From Ancylobacter tetraedralis (GTDB lineage Bacteria; Pseudomonadota; Alphaproteobacteria; Rhizobiales; Xanthobacteraceae): DNA of 64,000 nt. Both the position numbers and the translations under genes were made by a program. Numbering within the stretch: the stretch's first letter is position 1; every line of letters starts with the position of its first letter. Under the pieces are notes generated by a model. That model made no database searches. It saw only the letters and a list, made by a program, of their open reading frames with translations, and was not told where the DNA came from. Location: positions 1 through 64,000 of the forward strand of contig NZ_JACICD010000004.1 in assembly GCF_014195655.1 (NCBI RefSeq). The letters are read 5' to 3'. This document shows positions 43,389-53,237 of the stretch, one piece after another.

Positions 43389-44244
43389 TTAAGCCAAGTC
43401 AGCTCGCTCCTCGAACTCGACGGGGCTGAGATGGCCCAATGTCGAGTGCTTGCGCCGGCGATTGTAGAAGCGCTCGACGTAGTCGAGCACGTCCGCCCTC
43501 GCGTCCTCTCTCGTTCGGTAGGCCTTGCGGGCTGTCCGCTCGGTTTTCAGCGACGAGAAGAAGCTCTTCATGGCCGCATTGTCCCAGATGTTGCCGGCCG
43601 GCTCTTGGAACAGGTGATGCCGTGGTCGGCCATCCGGCGCTGGATCGGCTCGCTGGCATATTGGCTGCCCTGGCCGGAATGGTGCATCAGGCTATCCGGC
43701 TTGCCGCGTCGCCAGATCGCCATGAGAAGAGCATCGGTGACGAGCTGGGCCTCTCTGCCTTCATCGCCCAGCCGACGACACGGCGGGAGAACAGGTCGAC
43801 GACGGCGGCCACGTCGAGCCAGCCCTCCGTGGTCCAGATATAGGTGAAGTCCGCCACCCATTTCTGGTTCGGAGCCGAGGCCTCGAAGGCGCGGTCGAGC
43901 AGATGGTCCGACGCGGCGGCCCGCACGCCGACATCCTTCGGCAGCCCACGACGGCGCGGCCGGGCGCGCAACCCATCCTCCCGCATGAACCGTTGGACCC
44001 GATGCAGCCGGCAGGAGAGCCCTTCCGCCAGTACATCGTGCCAGATGCGTCGTGCGCCATAGGTCCGATCGCTGCTCTTGAAGCTGCCGTTGATCGTCGT
44101 CGCGAGCCCGTCATCGTGCCGGCTATGCGCGCTGGGACTGCGATTGAGCCAGGCATGAAAGCCCGACCGCGAGACATCCAGAGCGTTGCATAGCCATGCC
44201 ACCGGCCAGATATTCGGGTGCTTCGCGATGAAGGCGAACCTCAT
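43389..44244 (-). pseudogene. IS3-family transposase OrfB, frameshifted
   Basis: Three frame segments together cover almost a full OrfB. MRFAFIAKHPNIWPVAWLC to RVVGWAM runs from 44244 to about 43760 and includes the first catalytic Asp region WVADFTYIWTTEGW. The second, with AQLVTDALLMAIWRRG and HHSGQGSQYASEP, runs to about 43600. The last, MKSFFSSLKTERTARKAYR to LSPVEFEERADLA, ends at 43389 with the catalytic Glu region. Two frameshifts separate them, and the second catalytic Asp (normally HSDQG) is Gly. OrfA is missing. The element is inactive and is abutted on its upstream side by the IS30 remnant. Confidence 0.88.
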
Positions 44245-44277
44245 GTCGCTTCCCTCGCGAAGAAGGCCTCGGTGGGT

Positions 44278-45122
44278 TCAACCGGTCAGGGCAACGGCTC
44301 CGTTGAGGGTATCAGCTGGGGTCCTGTAGCCAAGCGTCTTTCGGGGCCGAGTGTTCAGGCTGAGAGCAACATCATCCAGGTGGTCCTGGGTCAGGCTTGA
44401 CAGGTCCATGCCGCGCGGGGAGTACTGGCGCAGGAGGCCGTTGGTGTTCTCGTTGCTGCCCCGTTGCCAAGGACTTTGCGGATCGCAGGAGTGGACTGCG
44501 ACATCCGTCGCCAGGGTGAACCTGCGGTGATAGGCCCGCTCGGTTCCACGGTCCCAGGTCAGGGAGGCCATCAGGCCCTCTGACAGCCGGCGGACTCGAC
44601 GCACGAGGGCATCGACGACGCTTTCGCTGTCCTTGCCGGCGACACGCACGAGCATGACGAACCGGGACCGGCGCTCGACGAGCGTGGCGATGTGGCTGTT
44701 GCGGGCGCCGCTCAGAAGATCGCCCTCCCAGTGGCCGGGCACGGCGCGATCCTCGATCTCGGCCGGGCGCTCCCGCATCGAGACGGCGCCGATGATCTGG
44801 CCCCGCGTCTGGCCAGCGGCGGTGGCCATCTTGCCGCGTCGCATGACGCGGCGGCTGCGCAGACGTGCCAGCAGTTCCTTCTTCAGCACGCCGCGGGCCT
44901 GGACGAAGAGGCTTCGATAGATGGTCTCGTGAGACAGCTGCATCTCCCTCCTGCCGGGATGAGTAGCCTTCAGCCAGCCAGACTCCGGCTGCTGCGCCGG
45001 TTCTCGAGCCTGTCGGCCACCAGAGCACAAAGCTCGGGATCGCTCGCCAGCCGGCAGGGTTTGGGCCGCAAAGCCTGCATCGAGGCCTGCTCCTCGGCCA
45101 GTGAGGGCCGATACCGGCGCGC
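44278..45122 (-). pseudogene. IS30-family transposase, 5' truncated and frameshifted
   Basis: The C-terminal 230 or so residues are in one frame (from about 44985 to 44278): WLKATHPGRREMQLSHETIYR, then VPGHWEGDLLSG, SLTWDRGTERAYHRRF and NENTNGLLRQYSPRG, so the three DDE residues are present. The preceding segment RRYRPSLAEEQ to ENRRSSRSLAG lies in another frame (45122 to about 44970), implying a one-base indel. The N-terminal helix-turn-helix is missing: at 45122-45124 the sequence switches directly to an IS5-type segment. The product would not be functional as written. Confidence 0.85.
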
Positions 45123-45123
45123 A

Positions 45124-45306
45124 CCAGCGGCCATAGCGCTCTCGCCGGTCGCCCCAATGGGCACCGGAGCGCAGAATTCACAGACAACCGTTCACAAACA
45201 CGCGGTTATCGGAGCCTGTCCGGCCCGGATCTGTGGCCTTGCCTCACAACCGCGGCGCAATTTTCGTCCGTTGGGCGTCGCTCAACTCGTATCGCTTCGC
45301 GGCCAT
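45124..45306 (-). pseudogene. IS5-family transposase N-terminal remnant
   Basis: Reading from ATG 45306, MAAKRYELSDAQRTKIAPRL is followed by TGA, then GKATDPGRTGSDNRVFVNGC, a second TGA (45178-45180) and ILRSGAHWGDRRERYGRW. This is the normal order of IS5-family N-termini with two nonsense mutations. Similarity stops at 45124, where IS30-type sequence begins. It probably marks an insertion or deletion that joined the two elements. Confidence 0.75.
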
Positions 45307-45391
45307 CACAGGGCCCGTGCTCCCAAAATACGGGACCCTATGAATCAGCATGCTCCACACGGGCGAATCCCGAATGTCGATCGCCCCGAGG

Positions 45392-46711
45392 CTAGCTGTC
45401 GAGGATCGCGGTCAAGGATGTAGGCTCGATGCGGTAATCCGAGAATTTGCGGTAGGACGGATCATATCTCGTGCACTCGCCCTCCAGTATTTGTACATCC
45501 AGACCAATTTCCTCCAATATATGAGTCAGAGTGGGAAGATTTTCCAAGAACGGATGATTCATAATCAAGAGTTTGGTTCCTGGTCGAGCGTGCACAGCCA
45601 TCAGCAAGGCTGAACCATCGGGGCCCACGATATAGTCAGCGATGCGAATGAGTGAAAGCTGCCGCTCGAAGCTGTGCTCTTCAGGATAGACGATCTCGAA
45701 CCCCCGCGATTTGCAGATATCCGTAATTTCCTCGTGGTTGATCAGTCGTCTGTGCAGCGAGGGTTTTCGGGCGAGATACAAGCGAGATCCGCCGAAAGGT
45801 ATAGTTGGAAGAGTTCCAGCGATATCGCGAAACAGGTCGGCGACGAAATCCGCTGGCGGGGAGATATGGTTGAGGCCAATGGGTGTACCCGGCTTCGGCA
45901 GTATAGGGACGAAACCCAACGTGCTGACGACCCACAATTTATGGACCCTGACCGACGAAAAGCCGGCAACTTCGATAATCGGATGACGCCCCTGGGTATA
46001 GGATGCCATCGCTTCACGCTGCTGCGGCGGAAGATCTGCATCGATTAGAATGGGTATGCCGTCTGGCGCTCCAATTTTCTTAAAAATAAGATATTTGGGA
46101 ATATATTCAGAGATCCAGTGCCCGAAGGCAAATGAAGTGCATCCGAGCAAGCTTATTGCTTCACTTATCTCTGGAGCGTCGTCGCCTGCCCCGACTACCA
46201 CAGCCTCGTCATCAGTGTGGGCGAATATAATGGGGTCAAATCTGAAATCGACGGGCCAGTCCTTAAGTTCGTCGTCAAAATAATCAACGACTACCGAATT
46301 GCCGATCCGGATCATGCCTGACCGGCCCGTCACAAGCGCATCAGACAGGGTCGCACAAAAAATTTGCCGCTGCGGAACCCGAACGTCCGGCTGCCGGCCC
46401 ACTCCCCAGACCAAGGGCATGCGGACAGTATGAGAACCGCGCGGCCAAACCTGCTGAAAGAATGTCTCCGACGCACTTGCTTGCTCATAAAGGGAGCGAA
46501 GCGCCATGGTTCGTCCGAGGTTTGGTTGCCCCAGAAGGGCCTCGCCAAACCGGTCGGCGACCCCCAGGGCTGCGTCTTTTTCCAGATACTCAAGCTTGAT
46601 ATTAAAAAAGCCACCGGCTGCTGCCGGAGCATAAGGGTAAATATTAGATGTTGCTATCCGTTCTCGAATTTCTGTCGATTTTGAATCAATCATCAGTGCC
46701 TCGAAAATCAT
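45392..46711 (-). CDS. GT61-family (DUF563) glycosyltransferase
   Basis: A 439-residue predicted glycosyltransferase for surface polysaccharide. The N-terminal half is poorly conserved. The C-terminal half has family 61 features: GHWISEYIPKYLIFKKIG, then SRLYLARKPSLHRRLINHEEI, ADYIVGPDGSALLMAVHARPG, and the ending DYRIEPTSL. It has no signal peptide and no membrane segment, so it acts in the cytoplasm on activated sugars. Base composition is clearly lower in GC than the left half of the window, which suggests acquisition. It is the last of three minus-strand glycan genes and lies next to insertion-sequence remnants. The donor and acceptor are unknown. Confidence 0.82.
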   Translation of the reverse strand: MIFEALMIDSKSTEIRERIATSNIYPYAPAAAGGFFNIKLEYLEKDAALGVADRFGEALLGQPNLGRTMALRSLYEQASASETFFQQVWPRGSHTVRMPLVWGVGRQPDVRVPQRQIFCATLSDALVTGRSGMIRIGNSVVVDYFDDELKDWPVDFRFDPIIFAHTDDEAVVVGAGDDAPEISEAISLLGCTSFAFGHWISEYIPKYLIFKKIGAPDGIPILIDADLPPQQREAMASYTQGRHPIIEVAGFSSVRVHKLWVVSTLGFVPILPKPGTPIGLNHISPPADFVADLFRDIAGTLPTIPFGGSRLYLARKPSLHRRLINHEEITDICKSRGFEIVYPEEHSFERQLSLIRIADYIVGPDGSALLMAVHARPGTKLLIMNHPFLENLPTLTHILEEIGLDVQILEGECTRYDPSYRKFSDYRIEPTSLTAILDS

Positions 46712-46741
46712 AAATTTTTCGATATTTTATACAAAACTCAT

Positions 46742-47755
46742 CTAGTCCAAAAACTCATGATCAATTGTTTGCTGCCGGGTGTCGTTCGCAGGATATTTAT
46801 AATACCTTGTTAGTGCTTCAGGTATAAAAAGAAGTTTAGGCCGAAAATACATGATGCGCCTTATGAAATTCCAGTCGCCCGGTTCATCCAGTCTATAGGC
46901 GTATACGTTTGCGGGCAGTTTCGAAAAGAAGCGATGATAGAAAATCATACCCAGGCCGACTTGCCCGAGTTCGAGTTTTCCGTTGCCCCATTCCAACCAG
47001 GAGGTGTCCATCTGCTGATACCAGAACTTGTGCCAGACAAAATCCGCCTCATTCTGCTGAGCTGCCGCCAGAACGATCTCGATACGACGCTGATCGAATG
47101 TATCGTCTTCGTCGAGGTGGGTCACAAATTGCCCCTTCACTCGCGAGCGCCCCAGATTGCCGGCGTGGCTACCGGCGACGAGCCAGCGCTCCTTGCCTGG
47201 CGGGGGGTAAGGCATTCGACGGTCGAGGTTATAGAACTCGATCCGGGGATCCCCCACTTTCGCGAGCCGCTCGGCGGTATCATCGGTGCAATGGTCGCCT
47301 GAGACGATAATCTGAAGGTTGCGATAGCTCTGTTCGCGCAAGGATGTGATGCAGCGATCAATCAGAAGGCTCGAGCGATTATAAGTGGTTACGCAGACTG
47401 AGACGAGCGGCTCGGGGTCGGTAAAAGCCCTCCGATACTCCTCGGTTCGCCTCGCCTGATGGAACTCGTCGCGAAGCGACGCTAGGCCTTCCAGTTCCGC
47501 CAGCGCATAGTCCACGCGTCGGGCCTCTCGCTGAAGCGCAACGCGTAACTCATAGATCTCGGTATGAAGCGCTGCAACACGCTCAGATGTTGCGTACTGT
47601 GCTTCAATACGGCGTACCATCGCGTCAAGATGCGATAACTGGTCCGCTAAATAAGCAGTGCGATCAGGCTCTTCGCCCTCCTGACCTGCCAGGCGATCTC
47701 GATTTTCCGAATTTTCGGAATTATTGTCAGGATCGATGTCTATACTCACTGGCAT
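46742..47755 (-). CDS. GT2-family glycosyltransferase with N-terminal coiled coil
   Basis: A 337-residue protein. Residues about 30-105 form a charged heptad-like region (LSHLDAMVRRIEAQYATSER and onward), probably a coiled coil for oligomerisation or for contact with partner enzymes. The GT-A domain starts at PLVSVCVTTYNRSSLLIDRC and has HLDEDDTFDQRRIE, the metal-binding Asp motif. The length and the lack of membrane helices indicate a cytoplasmic sugar transferase. It lies 30 bases upstream of the GT61 gene in the same direction and is probably co-transcribed. The substrate is unknown. Confidence 0.85.
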   Translation of the reverse strand: MPVSIDIDPDNNSENSENRDRLAGQEGEEPDRTAYLADQLSHLDAMVRRIEAQYATSERVAALHTEIYELRVALQREARRVDYALAELEGLASLRDEFHQARRTEEYRRAFTDPEPLVSVCVTTYNRSSLLIDRCITSLREQSYRNLQIIVSGDHCTDDTAERLAKVGDPRIEFYNLDRRMPYPPPGKERWLVAGSHAGNLGRSRVKGQFVTHLDEDDTFDQRRIEIVLAAAQQNEADFVWHKFWYQQMDTSWLEWGNGKLELGQVGLGMIFYHRFFSKLPANVYAYRLDEPGDWNFIRRIMYFRPKLLFIPEALTRYYKYPANDTRQQTIDHEFLD

Positions 47756-48072
47756 TGCTCACTTAGTTTTACTTGCGAGTCCTGCTCGCGCTCTCCTTGG
47801 CACTGGGACCATACAGAAGCCGGTGACCCGCGTCGAGCAATCAGGAAATTCGTCCAACAGCGGACCTCGGTACGCGCCCAGGTGCGCGGCGCCGATTGGC
47901 TCAGATTTGCTCCTCCCGGCCGCCCACGCTGCCGGGAGGAGGACTGTGATCTGCGCCGATAGATCGTGCCAGCCTCGCCGAGGAAGACGCCTCCGATCAA
48001 ACTCGCCCCTCGCCATTGGGTCGAACCTTGGCAGGATCGATGCTGGGCGAGAGGTGATCTACCTCGACCGGA
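47756..48072. other. Gene-free spacer between glycan genes
   Basis: These 317 bases contain no supported gene. They probably carry the promoter or leader of the GT2 gene; no clear operator or terminator was seen. Confidence 0.45.
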
Positions 48073-51000
48073 CTACGATCTGGCGTCAAGTTCTCCCCTT
48101 GAATGGTGGCGGGTCGCTGCCCGCAAAGCGTCCAGGAAACCCGCCTTGGCACTTTGCTCCGAGAAGCGCTCACGCACCACTTTGAGGCCGTTGTCGGACA
48201 GTCGCCGCAACAGATCATCGTCGTTGAACAACTGCAGGACATGATCCGCCAGCTGTGACGTCGTCGTGCCGATCATGGCTTCGGCGCCGTGCAGAAGTTC
48301 GATCCCTTCATTGCCGACCGGCGTCGTAACGACGGGAACCCCCGCCTCGAGGCTGGCAACCACCTTGCCCTTTACGCCTGCGCCGTACCGCAGTGGGCTC
48401 AGCGACAGCCGTGCTCGCGCATAGTAAAAACTAATATCCGGAACATGCCCGGGCACTTCCACAAGGGGGCCTGCCAGCTGCATCACTTCTGGCGGAGGAT
48501 TGCTGCCAACGATCATGACCTTGGCGTCAGGGATCTGCTGCCACACCAGCGGCATTATCTCCCCGACCAGCCAAAGCGCAGCGTCGACATTGGGGGCGTG
48601 ACTGAACCCACCGACGAACAGGATGCCGCGCCGGCTGCCCAAATCGGCCACTGAAGCTTTCGTATCCTGTTTATAGAAATAGGGCTGAAGGACCTTGACG
48701 ACGGCATGAGGTACGAGTTTCGCGATGACATCCGCTTCGGCCAGGCTCGGCGTTGTCACGCAGTCCACCTGCTGGAACAGGCGTATCTCGGTCTCGCGGA
48801 GCGACTCGGCCATCTCCAGCGCCTCCGGATGGCGGAAAAGCTCATAGCGTCGCATCTCCCGCAGGAAATGCAGGTCATGCGTGTAATACACAATAGGTGC
48901 CCGACTTAGCCGCCGGATCGGCTCGATGTATTTGGGGGCGACATTCGGACGAGCAACCCAAACCCAATCCAGCCATAGTCCTGCCTGTTCGAGCCATCCT
49001 TCGAAGTCGGGGAGATCGTAGAGCACCTCCACGCCCAGCTGTTGCAGATGTCCGACATAGGGCTCAATCGCGACTCGCACGTCCGGTATGAATATGACCT
49101 TGAAGCCTTCGTTGAGCAGAAGGTTTATGTATTGGAAGGTCGTCAGTGCTCCCGCATGCTTATCGTATTGGGGAACAAAATCGTCGATTATAAGTATCGT
49201 TCCAGACCGGGGCTGACGCTCTCTCGCTCGAAAGATGCTCCTTTGATCCACGGCGTGCAGTGCCAGGCGCTCGGACCAGCGGGCACAAAACTTCTCGTGA
49301 TTTATCACCGACTGGCGGTTGCGGACTTCCGGCCCATAGGACTCGCTGCCGAGGTGATAGAGCGCGCTCGCCGGTTGATAGACAATCTTGTAGCCATGGT
49401 CCGCAAAGACAAAGGCAAGATCAAATTCTTCGTAGAAGGCTGGTGCAAAATCATCGCGAAGCGGTCCCAGTTCGTCAAACAGATCCTTGCGAACCAAGAA
49501 GCAGGCGCCGGTCACGACATCGACTTCACGGACATAGTTGTATTTGGCGTCGAACGGATCGTCGCCTCGGCCGTAAGGATAACCCCAGCCGTTCTGAAAT
49601 ATGACCCCGCCGGCTTCCTGGATCGTCCCATCGGCATTGAGAAGCTTGGCCCCAACCATGCCGACTTTCTCGTCGCGACGCGCAACGTCGACCAAATTGT
49701 TCAGCCAGCCTTCCCGAACCAGCGTATCGTTGTTCAGGAAAACGATATACTTTCCTCTGGCATGCTTGGCTGCCGAATTGCAGTTCCGAATGAAGCCGAG
49801 ATTCTCGGGCTGGCTAAGCACGGTTATCCCCTGTGCCTCCGCGAGATGCGGATCTGTGGGGTCGGTTGGGCAGTCGTCTGCGACGATGATCTCATAACTG
49901 ACAATATTGATAGTATCCTGCATTATCGAGTGCAGGCAACGCAACGTATCAACGTGATGTTTATAGACAGGAATGATGATCGTTACTTCGGGGTCGAGGC
50001 ATTTCTCGAATTGCAAGGCATGAGGCAGGAGAGGTGGCGTTGACGCCGCCCACGGCGTGGCGGGCCGGCCATCCAGGTAGCCAAAGCGAAGGTAATGTTC
50101 GTGTGGGTCAAGGTCGCTCGCCGCGGCATCTTCATAGGCGCGCCTATACCAATGCGGATCGAAGCCTTCCGCGAGGTATGCCCTGCGCCCGGCCACGGCC
50201 AAATCCGGGGCGTCGTGGGGCGCCTCTTCCCTGTCTGGCGGACGGGTAACTCGCCCCTCTTTGGCTCCGTACTCCAAATAGTGAACCAGCGGATTGATGC
50301 CTGAGGCCCTCACATCCGGATATTGGTCCAAATAATATTGTGTTTTAAAGTTCGGATGGGGGTCTCTGCCCTCCTTCGCACCCCAGCGGAGGTAATGAAG
50401 CAGGGGGGGCACGTTGGATGCACGGACGTCGGGATATTGATCGAGGTACCATGCCACATCGAAGAGCGAGGGCGGCTCAAGCAGTCGGGACGCAAGCGCC
50501 TTGGAGTCTCGCCTGGCTGCGGGCATGCGTGCGCTGGCAGCAATTCCGGACTTGAGACGGCCTAGTATCACCTGAAGCCAGTTGCGACGCCTCGTTTCTG
50601 CCGCTAAAGGGCGAATTTCGGCTATCAGCGTCAGGAGGTCGAGCACCCGCATCTTATCTACACGAGCCTGCTCATTGAGCTCCTCGTGCAACCCTCTTAC
50701 CTGCGTCTTGAGTTCGTCGTTCAGCTCCCGTGCCTGCTTCCAAAGGGAGCCACGAGCGTGGTCCGCTGCCTTTTGGAGGTATTGGATTTCGGCCTTGTTG
50801 CGCTCAATCTCCCTCTCGAGGCGTTCTATCCCATCGCTCTGGATCGCGTCATTCACCGAACGATAATCGATGTAAACACTGTGCCCCCTTGGCTCAATAG
50901 GAGCGTTGGACGCCACCGCAATCAGATAAGGTGCTCGCGATAATCCTTGTGACGCTTCCAGGTAATCCATATTTCGGCGCTCGAAAGTCAGTGCGCCGGA

Positions 51001-51603
51001 GGTGTCTCCATCGACAGCAAAAATTGCCGATCCAATCATCGGCCGTTGCTGAAGAAATTGATGACAGGAAAAGCGACTGGCTATCAGTTTGGTAAATTCA
51101 TCCTTGGTAAGTTCGTTTACATGGTGCGGATTGACCCACGCTCCCGCGGAGTAGACATCGCGATCGGGAGAGCTGACGATAAAGATACCGTCCGCACTCA
51201 ATATTCTCTGGACTTCCGAGATAAATATCTCATGTTCGAGCAGATGCTCGATGGTCTCGAACGAGACGACGACGTCGACCTCGCCGTCACCAATCGGCAG
51301 CGCGCGCGCATCCCCCAACGCGAACCTTAGATTAGGGCGGACAAAGGATCTGCTAGCATGCAGCACGGCGTCGGGAGAAATTTCGATGCCGACGACGCTT
51401 TCTGCAACCTGTGCGAGAAGTGCGCTGCCGTATCCTTCTCCAGAAGCGACATCCACTACTTTTTTACCGCGACAATACTCCCGCGCCAAGCAATATCGGT
51501 GTACATGTTCGAACTCGATCTGTCCCGAGGTAGCAGAAGTCATCCGCTCGCCGGTAAAATCAAGTGGCACATCACTCTGCTCGTACCGAAAAATCTCTCC
51601 CAC
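48073..51603 (-). CDS. Giant fusion: methyltransferase, coiled coil, triple repeat, GT2 and GT4 domains
   Basis: A 1176-residue multidomain enzyme. Residues about 15-200 are a class I SAM methyltransferase (VVDVASGEGYGSALLAQ, then SFETIEHLLEHE). Residues 255-320 form a coiled coil. Residues 381-516 carry three copies of a 35-45-residue repeat, the first two nearly identical (WYLDQYPDVRASNVPPLLHY and YYLDQYPDVRASGINPLVHY, each followed by a GAKEGR motif). A GT2 domain spans about 538-790 (VTIIIPVYKHHVDTLRCLHS, FLNNDTLVREGWL). A GT4-type domain covers about 805-1150 (GILFVGGFSHAPNVDAALWL, RLSLSPLRYGAGVKGK). It probably adds two sugars and a terminal methyl group to a surface glycan, acting on the cytoplasmic side. 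It is lower in GC than the backbone. Confidence 0.9.
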   Translation of the reverse strand: MGEIFRYEQSDVPLDFTGERMTSATSGQIEFEHVHRYCLAREYCRGKKVVDVASGEGYGSALLAQVAESVVGIEISPDAVLHASRSFVRPNLRFALGDARALPIGDGEVDVVVSFETIEHLLEHEIFISEVQRILSADGIFIVSSPDRDVYSAGAWVNPHHVNELTKDEFTKLIASRFSCHQFLQQRPMIGSAIFAVDGDTSGALTFERRNMDYLEASQGLSRAPYLIAVASNAPIEPRGHSVYIDYRSVNDAIQSDGIERLEREIERNKAEIQYLQKAADHARGSLWKQARELNDELKTQVRGLHEELNEQARVDKMRVLDLLTLIAEIRPLAAETRRRNWLQVILGRLKSGIAASARMPAARRDSKALASRLLEPPSLFDVAWYLDQYPDVRASNVPPLLHYLRWGAKEGRDPHPNFKTQYYLDQYPDVRASGINPLVHYLEYGAKEGRVTRPPDREEAPHDAPDLAVAGRRAYLAEGFDPHWYRRAYEDAAASDLDPHEHYLRFGYLDGRPATPWAASTPPLLPHALQFEKCLDPEVTIIIPVYKHHVDTLRCLHSIMQDTINIVSYEIIVADDCPTDPTDPHLAEAQGITVLSQPENLGFIRNCNSAAKHARGKYIVFLNNDTLVREGWLNNLVDVARRDEKVGMVGAKLLNADGTIQEAGGVIFQNGWGYPYGRGDDPFDAKYNYVREVDVVTGACFLVRKDLFDELGPLRDDFAPAFYEEFDLAFVFADHGYKIVYQPASALYHLGSESYGPEVRNRQSVINHEKFCARWSERLALHAVDQRSIFRARERQPRSGTILIIDDFVPQYDKHAGALTTFQYINLLLNEGFKVIFIPDVRVAIEPYVGHLQQLGVEVLYDLPDFEGWLEQAGLWLDWVWVARPNVAPKYIEPIRRLSRAPIVYYTHDLHFLREMRRYELFRHPEALEMAESLRETEIRLFQQVDCVTTPSLAEADVIAKLVPHAVVKVLQPYFYKQDTKASVADLGSRRGILFVGGFSHAPNVDAALWLVGEIMPLVWQQIPDAKVMIVGSNPPPEVMQLAGPLVEVPGHVPDISFYYARARLSLSPLRYGAGVKGKVVASLEAGVPVVTTPVGNEGIELLHGAEAMIGTTTSQLADHVLQLFNDDDLLRRLSDNGLKVVRERFSEQSAKAGFLDALRAATRHHSRGELDARS
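50060..50463 (-). repeat. Three-unit internal protein repeat in the giant glycosyltransferase
   Basis: This stretch encodes residues 381-516 of the fusion protein. Each unit has the pattern FD-x-WYL-x-QYPDVR, about 12 residues, HYL-x-x-G-x-x-EGR. Units one and two are close to identical and the third (FDPHWYRRAYEDAAAS) is diverged. This linker-like repeat is known between domains of large bacterial glycosyltransferases; its function is not established. Confidence 0.8.
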
Positions 51604-52571
51604 GCGCCAAGCCCCCCCCGACTTAAGCTAACCACTATCTAAGCTGAGCCGCATCGCAAAAAATATCGACACGGCCGCAGCCGGTAAGCCCTTCCACCCT
51701 CACTAGCTCAGGCCATTTCCGAGCGCAACACACGGCCCCGCGCGCGGAGATAGCTAGCGGCCCTTGGCGGGCTGTCGCAGGGCCCGTACGCCTGTTATCA
51801 GCCTCGTTCTTGACGGCTATTGCCTGATCGCTTCTGCGTCGCCAATTCCTTTGAGGCCGTGTCCGCGTGCTAGTTCAGGCGTCACGCAGCTCCCTGCCTA
51901 CGGGCCTACGGGTCACGCGAGGCGGCACATTCGCGAGTTCGCGGCGGTCTGCATGTCTCGGTGCGTGTACCGCCGGTTCGGGCCGTGCCACCGGTTTGCG
52001 CTTCGCGGCTCATCTCCGGGATGTCCGCCGGTAAGCGTGAGCACGATTGGACGGCCCCCGGTATCCACCGGATTCCGATATCCATCCGTGGGGTGACAGT
52101 CGTTTTGAGCCGCCGTGCATCTTTCCAGGCACACTCGGCTTGCCTTTTGTGCCGCCTGTCGACCCGCTGGCGATGCCATCCCGTTCCGCGCGTGGGTCCG
52201 ATCGGGAGCGGCGAAGAACTCGGCCGCTTTTGTGGGGGCGGGGGGGCTCATCCGTCGCGCGCTGTGGTTCCCGCCTCAGCCGGCGGATCGGGGGGGGGCG
52301 GTCGCCGTCGCGGGCCGCAGCCTCGGGGATGTTTTAAAGCGCGGGGCTACCGTTCGCCGCGAGAGCTGATCGCGCCGTTGAGGCTGGCAGGAAATTCTCG
52401 GCATTTAGGAGGAAACAACGGGGGCTTGACAACTCTGCTGTGCCCGTAAAACGTGTCTGCCTTGGATCTTTCTAGCCCCGAGAGAAGAGGGCGGGCCTTT
52501 TCGGATGCTTTAGGTGTCGCGCGTGTCGTGATGTCATGTTTGGATCGTTGTACTCATGCAGTAGTTAGTTG
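51604..52571. other. Gene-free divergent region with G-rich tracts
   Basis: These 968 bases separate the divergent giant glycosyltransferase and WbqC-like genes. Open frames here lack recognisable protein content. Guanine runs occur near 52237-52248 and 52289-52298 on the plus strand. A TTGACA hexamer at 52426 lies about 140 bases upstream of the WbqC-like start; the nearest -10-like sequence (TAAAAC at 52447) is weakly spaced. Confidence 0.5.
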
Positions 52572-53237
52572 ATGACCAAAATCGCAATTATGCAGCCCTA
52601 TTTTCTCCCCTACGCGGGTTATTTTCGGCTATTGAACGGCGTTGATTGCTTCGTGGTGTTGGATACCGTTCAGTACTCAAATAGGGGCTGGATCAACCGA
52701 AATCAATTGATCTCCGTTGACGGTGCTGTGCGTTGGATAAACGCTCCTTTCTCTCAGCCGTCCCGCGGTACGCCTATCAGCGAAGTGCAGCTGTTGCCGG
52801 ACGCCGAAGTTGTGATGCAGGAGCGCATGCGGCGTTTTTCCGCCTGCACCCATCCAACACCCGAACTGCATTCCCTTGTCGAAGCGATGGCTTTGCCTCA
52901 GCTGTCGGCTGTCGATTATCTTGTCGGATTGCTCGATATTTCCGCAAAAATCCTGAAGTTGAATACGCCAGTTATTCGGGCGTCGTCGTTGGATATCGAC
53001 CCGACGCTTAGGGCGAGTCAGAGGATTCTAGGTATTTGTAAGCATCTGAATGCAGAAATCTATATAAATGCTCCGGGAGGAGCTGAGCTCTACGATTGGG
53101 AGGAGTTCTCCCGGCACGGAATTGACCTTCGAATTCTGCCTGCCTATGCGGGTTCGAATCTGAGTGTTCTTCAGTGCATTTATGACATTGGTGGCGCGCG
53201 AACGCGTGCCGAAATCGATTGCAATATGGGTGCGTAG
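52572..53237 (+). CDS. WbqC-like family protein
   Basis: A 221-residue protein of the WbqC-like family, whose members are found in lipopolysaccharide and other glycan gene clusters; the reaction is not established. The family pattern is plain: IAIMQPYFLPYAGYFRLLNG, FVVLDTVQYSNRGWINRNQL, and the C-terminal YINAPGGAELYDWEEFSRHG. An ATG at 52572 is preferred over the TTG one codon earlier. It opens the plus-strand cluster with aminotransferase, carrier protein, methyltransferase, oxidoreductase and ligase genes. Base composition is near 50 percent GC by eye, unlike the backbone. Confidence 0.85.
   Translation: MTKIAIMQPYFLPYAGYFRLLNGVDCFVVLDTVQYSNRGWINRNQLISVDGAVRWINAPFSQPSRGTPISEVQLLPDAEVVMQERMRRFSACTHPTPELHSLVEAMALPQLSAVDYLVGLLDISAKILKLNTPVIRASSLDIDPTLRASQRILGICKHLNAEIYINAPGGAELYDWEEFSRHGIDLRILPAYAGSNLSVLQCIYDIGGARTRAEIDCNMGA

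Noticed and set aside
51764-52449. Open frames on both strands in the 51.6-52.6 kb gap
   Set aside because: No family features, rich in Arg, Pro and Ser, and interrupted by G-runs; probably noncoding or long-decayed sequence.
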